Shown piece by piece: positions 12,746 through 17,695 of a DNA stretch of 17,695 nucleotides (position 1 is the first letter of the stretch; every line of letters begins with the position of its first letter). The position numbers were made by a program, and so were the translations under genes. The DNA comes from DATEPR01 sp036503065. Its GTDB lineage: Bacteria > Actinomycetota > Actinomycetes > Mycobacteriales > Pseudonocardiaceae. The notes beneath the pieces are model-generated. The model made no database searches, was not told where the DNA came from, and was given only the letters and a program-made list of their open reading frames with translations. The DNA lies in contig DASXXM010000561.1 of the NCBI GenBank assembly GCA_036503065.1, forward strand, positions 1 through 17,695, in the 5' to 3' direction.

Positions 12746-15010
12746 CTACGGACCGTTGGTCAGGTCCTGGACCGTGCTGCCGGAGTTCACCGTGCCACCG
12801 TTGTTGTTGATGATGTGCTGGATCGTGCCCGTGCCGCCCAACGACACCGTGACCATGCCGTGGAACCCGATGCCGGACCCGGTCGGTGTTTCGATCGCGT
12901 GTGCCGCCTGGTTACTCGGGTTGGCCTCGAAGAAGCAGTAGATGCCCAGGCCGAAGGCCTGATGGCTGGTGACCGTGTTGGCCACCTTGTACGACGCCCA
13001 GCCGGGCGAGTTGCCGTTCATGAACGCCGCCTGGTTGGGCGGGTCGTAGGGCATCTCGCTCTGGTAGAAGATCGTTCGGCCGCCGTTGCCGTTCCAGATC
13101 ACCTGGAACTGCTGGTAGTGCTCGACGAACAGTCCGTACGCCGTGACGTTCTGACCGTTGACGATCATGCCGTTCTGGGCTGTGTTGGTCGTCCATCCGA
13201 CACCGGACCCGTGGTCGGCCCGCCACAGCCACATGTCGTCGGTGATCACGTTGTTGCTGTTGATCACCAGCGTCTGGGTGGCCCTGCCGACACCGGCGCC
13301 GCCGATGCGGAAGAACACGTCGTTGAGCGAGCTGGGGTCAGCGGTGTGGTCGGCGTTGGACCCACCGGCGCCCATCTGGAGCAGTACCGGCGAGTTGTTC
13401 GCACCGGCGTCGAACAGCAGGCCGCCGAGCTTCACACCGTTCACGTCGGAGACGGACATCGCGGCGTTGCCGTTGGTCGGCTGCAGCGTCGCGATACCCA
13501 TACCGAGCACCACGGTGTCCGGACGGGTCACGTTGATCGTGCTGTCCAGCGGGTAGATACCCGGCGTGAACAGCAGGTTCTGGCCGGCCGCCAGCGCCGA
13601 GTTGATGGTCGCGGCGGAGTCACCCGGGTGGGCGATGAAGAACTGGCTGATCGGCATCGACGTACCGGCCGGGTTGCCCGACGCCCACGACGTGCCGGAC
13701 GCGTTGGTCCGCAGTGCCGGCACGAACACGTTGTAGTTGCCGGCGTTGTCCACGTAGAGGAACGGCTTCTCCTGCACCACCGGCGACTGGGCCACCGTCG
13801 TGTACGGCGGGTTCGGGAACGACTGGTTGGGCGCGCCGTTCACGCCGGAGAACACCATGTTCCAGTTCGAGCCGGTCCAGCTGCCGATGTTGCTGTCCTG
13901 CGTCAGGAACTGCTGCTGCGAGCCGGAGTTGATCTGGCCGGTCACGTTGCTGTCGTCGATGAACCCGCCACTGGTGAACCCGTTGTTGTCCAGCTGCATG
14001 TTGCCGCGCACGTCCATCCGGCGGAACGGGTCGGCCTGCGACACCGCCCAGGTGTTCGTGCCGCTCGGCGGGTTGACCTGCATGTTCTCCGCGCCGCGCC
14101 AGAAGTTCAGCGTGCCGTTGCCACCGTTCCAGTCGGCCTGGACGTGGACGCCACCGTTGATGACCACATTGTCCGGTAGGAAGCCGAGGCCGAGAACCTG
14201 TTCGTAGAAGCCGATGTTGACGTCCACGTTGTACGTGCCCGGCTTGAACAGGACCGCGAACCTGTTGGTGCCGAACTCGTTGCTGGCCTGCTGGTTGAAG
14301 ATGTTCGTCAGCTGGTTCTGGATCGTGGCCGAGGACATCGACGGGTCGAAGACGAACACGTTGGGGCCGAAGTTGGGCTGGCCGGGCGGTGGTGGCGCGC
14401 CGGTGGTGGTCGTCGTCGGGCCGGTGCCGCCGACCGGGACCAGGTTGAACGACTGGGCCCCGGTGCCGTTGCAGGTGAACTGCTGCAACTGCACGCTGTC
14501 CGCGGTCGACGCACCCGGCGTGTCAAGGCACTTGTTGCTGTTGCGGCTGGTGAACGTGTAACTGCCGTTGGACTGTTGGGTCGGCAGCCACTGCTGGTTG
14601 TTGCCGCCGCCGTACGTCCAGGTCTGGATCGGCGCGCTGTCCGCGGTGGACACGCCGGTGACGTCCCAGACCTCGGCCACGTTGTTGAAGTTGTTGACCC
14701 GGAAGAACCCGCCGCTGGTGGTCTGGAACTGCCACTCCTGCGCGGTGGTGCCGTTGCAGGTGAACTGCTGGACCGCGGTGCCGTTCGCGGTGCCCGCGGC
14801 GCGCGCGTCGACGCACTTGCCGCTGTTGCTGTTCACGATGGTGTAGAAGATGTTCGGGGTCACCGCGGCGTTGGCGGGTGCCGCCGATAACAGGGCGACA
14901 CAGGTGGCGACCGCCGTCACGACGGCGGACGCCAGTGCCAGCGCCAGGGTTCGCCGACGGCGGTGCGGTGTTCCGCGCACCCCGCCGGGCATCGTTTGTC
15001 CTGCGGACAC
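12746..15010 (-). CDS. Secreted ricin-type lectin plus predicted beta-helix protein
   Basis: A 754-aa protein. The signal peptide spans 1-48 (RRRR, hydrophobic core, ANA-A cleavage). A ricin-B/CBM13 trefoil spans about 53-191, with three repeats ending QEW (91-93), QQW (139-141) and a degenerate QSF (186-188). Cys pairs are C66/C85 and C161/C180. A Thr/Pro linker (about 196-212) leads to about 540 Asn/Gly/Thr-rich residues with repeating short strands (e.g. FKPGTYNVDV, ADTVVLGMG-type turns), which suggest a right-handed beta-helix as in many polysaccharide lyases and hydrolases. I recall similar actinomycete proteins under unhelpful labels, so no activity is assigned. The GTG 15010 start has GGAGG 5 nt upstream; ATG 14992 is in frame but unsupported. 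It is divergent from a GH2 glycosidase, so a glycan-targeting role outside the cell is likely. Confidence 0.85.
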   Translation of the reverse strand: MSAGQTMPGGVRGTPHRRRRTLALALASAVVTAVATCVALLSAAPANAAVTPNIFYTIVNSNSGKCVDARAAGTANGTAVQQFTCNGTTAQEWQFQTTSGGFFRVNNFNNVAEVWDVTGVSTADSAPIQTWTYGGGNNQQWLPTQQSNGSYTFTSRNSNKCLDTPGASTADSVQLQQFTCNGTGAQSFNLVPVGGTGPTTTTTGAPPPPGQPNFGPNVFVFDPSMSSATIQNQLTNIFNQQASNEFGTNRFAVLFKPGTYNVDVNIGFYEQVLGLGFLPDNVVINGGVHVQADWNGGNGTLNFWRGAENMQVNPPSGTNTWAVSQADPFRRMDVRGNMQLDNNGFTSGGFIDDSNVTGQINSGSQQQFLTQDSNIGSWTGSNWNMVFSGVNGAPNQSFPNPPYTTVAQSPVVQEKPFLYVDNAGNYNVFVPALRTNASGTSWASGNPAGTSMPISQFFIAHPGDSAATINSALAAGQNLLFTPGIYPLDSTINVTRPDTVVLGMGIATLQPTNGNAAMSVSDVNGVKLGGLLFDAGANNSPVLLQMGAGGSNADHTADPSSLNDVFFRIGGAGVGRATQTLVINSNNVITDDMWLWRADHGSGVGWTTNTAQNGMIVNGQNVTAYGLFVEHYQQFQVIWNGNGGRTIFYQSEMPYDPPNQAAFMNGNSPGWASYKVANTVTSHQAFGLGIYCFFEANPSNQAAHAIETPTGSGIGFHGMVTVSLGGTGTIQHIINNNGGTVNSGSTVQDLTNGP

Positions 15011-15047
15011 GAGAGCCTCCTAGATCCGTGACGATTCGCGAATACGC

Positions 15048-15082
15048 TGCGTAGCGGGACCGCACCCCTCCGTCGCTACGCA
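15048..15082. promoter_or_regulatory. 9-bp inverted repeat at the start of the ricin-lectin mRNA
   Basis: TGCGTAGCG (15048-15056) and CGCTACGCA (15074-15082) are perfect inverted repeats 17 nt apart. The right arm overlaps the predicted transcription start; the left arm is in the 5' leader and also belongs to a small palindrome TACGC-t-GCGTA (15044-15054). It could be an operator or a 5' hairpin. Confidence 0.55.
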
Positions 15083-15084
15083 AA

Positions 15085-15114
15085 ATGTTATGACCATCAC
15101 AGGACAGGGGTCAA
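15085..15114 (-). promoter_or_regulatory. Promoter of the ricin-lectin gene
   Basis: On the minus strand, TTGACC (15114-15109) and TAACAT (15090-15085) stand 18 nt apart, good housekeeping-type hexamers for an actinomycete. An AT-rich block upstream (to about 15140) could act as an UP element. The predicted start near 15078 gives a leader of about 70 nt. Confidence 0.6.
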
Positions 15115-15378
15115 TATAAGGTAAAAAATAAGTAGTGAAGTTGGACATTTCCCCTGCTCGGCACCTTCGGGATCGGTTCGGTCGCCAGCACGCCACGGGA
15201 CCGCAGCAGGACCGCCCGGCGACTCGCCACGCCCACGGGTGCGCCCGGTAGCCGAATCCCTTAATGTTTACTCAGAATCGACGGTGGGTCGGGCACGATC
15301 CGGGGCGGGGCCGGACGACCCGACACGCGCCCCACCTGCGATGCAGCAGTCAAGGCGTTCGCACTGCCGGGGGGAGGT
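15115..15378. other. Rest of the divergent region upstream of GH2
   Basis: No gene is visible. It has an AT-rich block (15111-15150), unusual for this DNA, then GC-rich sequence. TTAATG near 15261 could be part of a GH2 promoter. GTCGGG (15288-15293) and CCCGAC (15319-15324) form a weak inverted repeat. I cannot assign a firm + strand promoter. Confidence 0.4.
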
Positions 15379-17695
15379 ATGGCTGTGGTCGACGTGCGCG
15401 CGGTGGGTGACGACGAGCCGCGTCGCGGGCCCACGCGTCGAAAATTTCTCATCGGGCTGGGTGTCGGCGTGGTCGCGTCGACCTCGCTGGGCGCCGCACT
15501 GCTCGGATCGACGTCGTCGGCCGTCAACACCGTCCTGGGCAACGAATGGCTGTTCGGCCGGTACGTGGGCGGCTGCACCGATCCCGAGTTCGACGACAAC
15601 GAGCTGGCCAGGGTCACCGTGCCGCACTGCGTGGCCGACCTGTCCTGGCAGGGCTGGCAGCCGGCGGACTGGCAGTCGCTCTGGGTCTACCGGCAGCACT
15701 TCGACGCGCCCGCCGACCTGCGCCGCGGTCGCGCGTTCCTCACCTTCGACGGCGTCCTGTCCGCCGCCACGGTCTACCTCAACGGCCGCCGGATCGGCGC
15801 GGGCGCCGGCGGCTACCTGCCGCTGACCTGCGAACTCACCGGCCTACTCGCCCCAGGTGACAACGTGCTCGCGGTGACCGTGGACGGGCGGTGGAACCAG
15901 GACGTGCCGCCGAACGTGGCCCGCTCCCCGCAGCCATCCGCGATCGACTTCTACCAGCCTGCCGGCATCTACCGGCCGATCACCGTGCAGACCGCGCCGA
16001 AGGCGTATGTGGCGGACGTGTTCGCGCGGCCGGTGGACGTGCTCGGCCCGAGCCGGAGCATGGTGGTCGAGTGCGAGGTGGACGCGGCGGCCGCGGTCAG
16101 CGGGCCGGTCCGGCTGGAGAGCACCCTGTCCCAGTACAGCGCGGTGCTCACCGGCGCGTCCATCGTGCTGGACGGGCTGCAGCGTGGCCGGAACACCGCC
16201 ACGATGACGCTCACCGGGCTGGCGGACGTGCGGCTGTGGGACGTGGACGACCCGGCAATGTGCGACGTGCGCGTCACGCTGGCCGTCGACGGGCGGCAGG
16301 TGCACGACGTGACCGTGCGCACCGGATTCCGCGAGGCCGCGTTCACCGACAACGGTTTCTTCCTCAACGGCCGCCGCCGCAAGCTGTTCGGGGTCAACCG
16401 GCACCAGTGGTATCCGTTCGTCGGCGGCGCCATGCCCGACCGGGTGCAGCGCAGGGACGCGGAGATCCTGCGCAACGAGCTGAACTGCAACATGGTCCGC
16501 TGCTCGCACTACCCGCAGTCCCCCGCGTTCCTCGACGCGTGCGACGAACTGGGCCTGATGGTGTGGGAGGAGGTCCCCGGCTGGGACTTCGTCGGCGACG
16601 CGGCCTGGCGCGACCGGGTGGTGGACAACGTCCGGTCCATGGTGACGCGCGACCGCAACCATCCCTCGATCATCGTGTGGGGCACTCGGATCAACGAGTC
16701 ACTCGGCCAGCTCACCCTCTACGGCCACACGGACGAGCTGGCCAGGCAGCTGGATCCGTCGCGGCCCTGCAGCGGCGCGGTGGCCGGCAACCGTGGCTAC
16801 TACTCGCCGCTGTATCCGAGGACGTCCGGCGCCGCGGTGTTCGCCTTCAACGACTACAGCAGACCGACCGCGCCGAACGCGCCGCCGACGCTGCGGCCGC
16901 CGCGCACCGGCGTGCCGTACCTGGTCAGCGAGGCGGTCGGCGCGGTCATCGGCTATCCGTCCTACCGGCGGACCGATCCCGTTGGCGTGCAACAGGATCA
17001 GGCCACGCTGCACGCCTGGGTGCACGAGCGCGCCGCGGCCGACGACCGGTACTGCGGGCTGCTCGCCTGGTGCGGTTTCGACTACGCGTCCGGCTGGCAC
17101 CGTTCGGTCAACGGCGTGAAGTACCCGGGTGTCGTGGACTTCTTCCGGATTCCCAAGCTGGGCGCGGCGTTCTACCGCGCGCAGGTCGATCCGGCGAAAC
17201 GGGTGGTGATCGAGCCTGCGTTCTACTGGGACTTCAGCCCGGGTTCGCCGCCCACCGGGCCGGGCTCGTCAGTGGTCTGGTCCAACTGTGACCGGTTGAA
17301 GCTGTACCTGGACGGCCGCCAGGTGGCCAGTGTGCGGCCGGACCGGGTCGGCTTCCCGCACCTGGCCTACCCGCCGTTCGTCGTCAACCTGAGCGTGCGG
17401 GCCGGGCACCGGCCGGAACTGCGGATCGACGGCTACCTGAACAACAAACTGGCGCTGCGCAGGCTGTTCAGCCCGGACACCACGACCGACGTGCTGGGCT
17501 GCGTCGCCGACGACCCGACGCTGGTCGCCGACGGCCAGGACGCCACCCGGATCGAGGTGCGTGCCCTGGACCGGTACGGCGCCGCCCGGCCCCACGTCGA
17601 CGGCGACGTGACCTTCGGCGTGGACGGGCCGGGCGTGCTCGTCGGCGACAACCCGCTGGACTTCGGTTCGGCAGGCGGTGCCGCCGCGGTGTGGC
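15379..17695 (+). CDS. Tat-exported GH2 glycosidase (beta-galactosidase-like), 3' end cut by window
   Basis: At least 772 residues, open to the window edge. The N-terminus has a Tat signal (R20-R21-K-F-L, then a hydrophobic run to about 43). GH2 architecture follows: sugar-binding jelly roll (about 52-200), Ig-like sandwich (about 205-330) and TIM barrel (about 331-620). Key motifs are FGVNRHQWYP, RCSHYPQSP (His377) and VWGTRINES with acid/base Glu440. LVSEAVG supplies the likely nucleophile Glu518. C-terminal beta domains carry the typical LVADGQDATRIEV segment. GH2 members retain the anomer and cleave beta-galactosides, glucuronides, mannosides and others; the substrate is not clear. GGGGGAGG is only 1 nt from ATG 15379 but 7 nt from in-frame GTG 15385, so the latter may be the true start. 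It is divergent from the lectin protein. Confidence 0.92.
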   Translation, partial: MAVVDVRAVGDDEPRRGPTRRKFLIGLGVGVVASTSLGAALLGSTSSAVNTVLGNEWLFGRYVGGCTDPEFDDNELARVTVPHCVADLSWQGWQPADWQSLWVYRQHFDAPADLRRGRAFLTFDGVLSAATVYLNGRRIGAGAGGYLPLTCELTGLLAPGDNVLAVTVDGRWNQDVPPNVARSPQPSAIDFYQPAGIYRPITVQTAPKAYVADVFARPVDVLGPSRSMVVECEVDAAAAVSGPVRLESTLSQYSAVLTGASIVLDGLQRGRNTATMTLTGLADVRLWDVDDPAMCDVRVTLAVDGRQVHDVTVRTGFREAAFTDNGFFLNGRRRKLFGVNRHQWYPFVGGAMPDRVQRRDAEILRNELNCNMVRCSHYPQSPAFLDACDELGLMVWEEVPGWDFVGDAAWRDRVVDNVRSMVTRDRNHPSIIVWGTRINESLGQLTLYGHTDELARQLDPSRPCSGAVAGNRGYYSPLYPRTSGAAVFAFNDYSRPTAPNAPPTLRPPRTGVPYLVSEAVGAVIGYPSYRRTDPVGVQQDQATLHAWVHERAAADDRYCGLLAWCGFDYASGWHRSVNGVKYPGVVDFFRIPKLGAAFYRAQVDPAKRVVIEPAFYWDFSPGSPPTGPGSSVVWSNCDRLKLYLDGRQVASVRPDRVGFPHLAYPPFVVNLSVRAGHRPELRIDGYLNNKLALRRLFSPDTTTDVLGCVADDPTLVADGQDATRIEVRALDRYGAARPHVDGDVTFGVDGPGVLVGDNPLDFGSAGGAAAVW

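Noticed and set aside
12185..14179. 664-codon plus-strand frame antisense to the ricin-lectin gene
   Set aside because: Its product is Arg/Val/His/Gly-rich without domains, typical of a high-GC shadow frame; the minus strand carries a recognisable signal peptide and lectin.
15891..17291. 466-codon plus-strand frame inside the GH2 gene
   Set aside because: GH2 catalytic motifs are in the overlapping frame starting at 15379; this frame is a shadow.

Overview
The window is high-GC DNA with compact genes on both strands, GC-rich third codon positions, GTG starts and a Tat-type lipoprotein-free secretome. The gene set (Si-specific transhydrogenase, PAC2-family protein, CYTH protein, secreted ricin-lectin protein, Tat-exported GH2 enzyme) fits a soil actinomycete. 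Pseudonocardiaceae is my best guess, from general resemblance only. I see no integrase, transposase, CRISPR array, rRNA or tRNA.

Layout. 1-121: tail of a MmcQ/YjbR-like gene (+), convergent with a secreted GH3 gene (203-1300, -). 1367-2248: two-helix membrane protein (+). Its 3' end overlaps, antisense, the second gene of a two-gene AIM24 operon (3106-3915 then 2211-3098, both -). An SPFH-domain gene (4054-5208, +) is divergent from that operon. All three products carry zinc ribbons: N-terminal on the two AIM24 proteins, a C-terminal pair on the SPFH protein. A perfect 15-bp-arm palindrome at 5210-5239 separates this block from a leftward operon of a MarR regulator (6332-6781), a dienelactone-hydrolase-family enzyme (5544-6287) and a 95-aa conserved small protein (5246-5533).

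6819-7202 holds no convincing gene. A possible small gene lies at 7203-7418, followed by hairpins and the sthA-like transhydrogenase (7579-8982, -). Divergent from sthA is an AAA+ ATPase (9067-10479, +) with a BCS1-like 'ED' Walker B motif. It runs tail-to-tail, one base apart, into a PAC2-family gene (10481-11485, -). A CYTH phosphatase-type gene follows (11543-12013, -). Upstream of it are two hairpins, a 23-aa arginine-rich ORF made of 5-residue repeats (12115-12186, -) and an 18-bp palindrome. This looks like an attenuator or micropeptide locus and is the least explained structure here. 12246-12676 has short repeats and a promoter-like sequence but no gene.

The right end is a carbohydrate locus: a secreted protein with a ricin-type lectin and a predicted beta-helix (12746-15010, -), divergent from a Tat-exported GH2 glycosidase (15379 to the window edge, +). 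They share a control region with a good promoter and a 9-bp inverted repeat. The two probably act on the same extracellular glycan; the substrate cannot be read from sequence.

Two blocks deserve most attention: the AIM24-AIM24/SPFH zinc-ribbon cluster, which recalls the Bacillus YdjG/YdjI membrane-stress proteins, and the repeat-peptide/hairpin leader in front of the CYTH gene.
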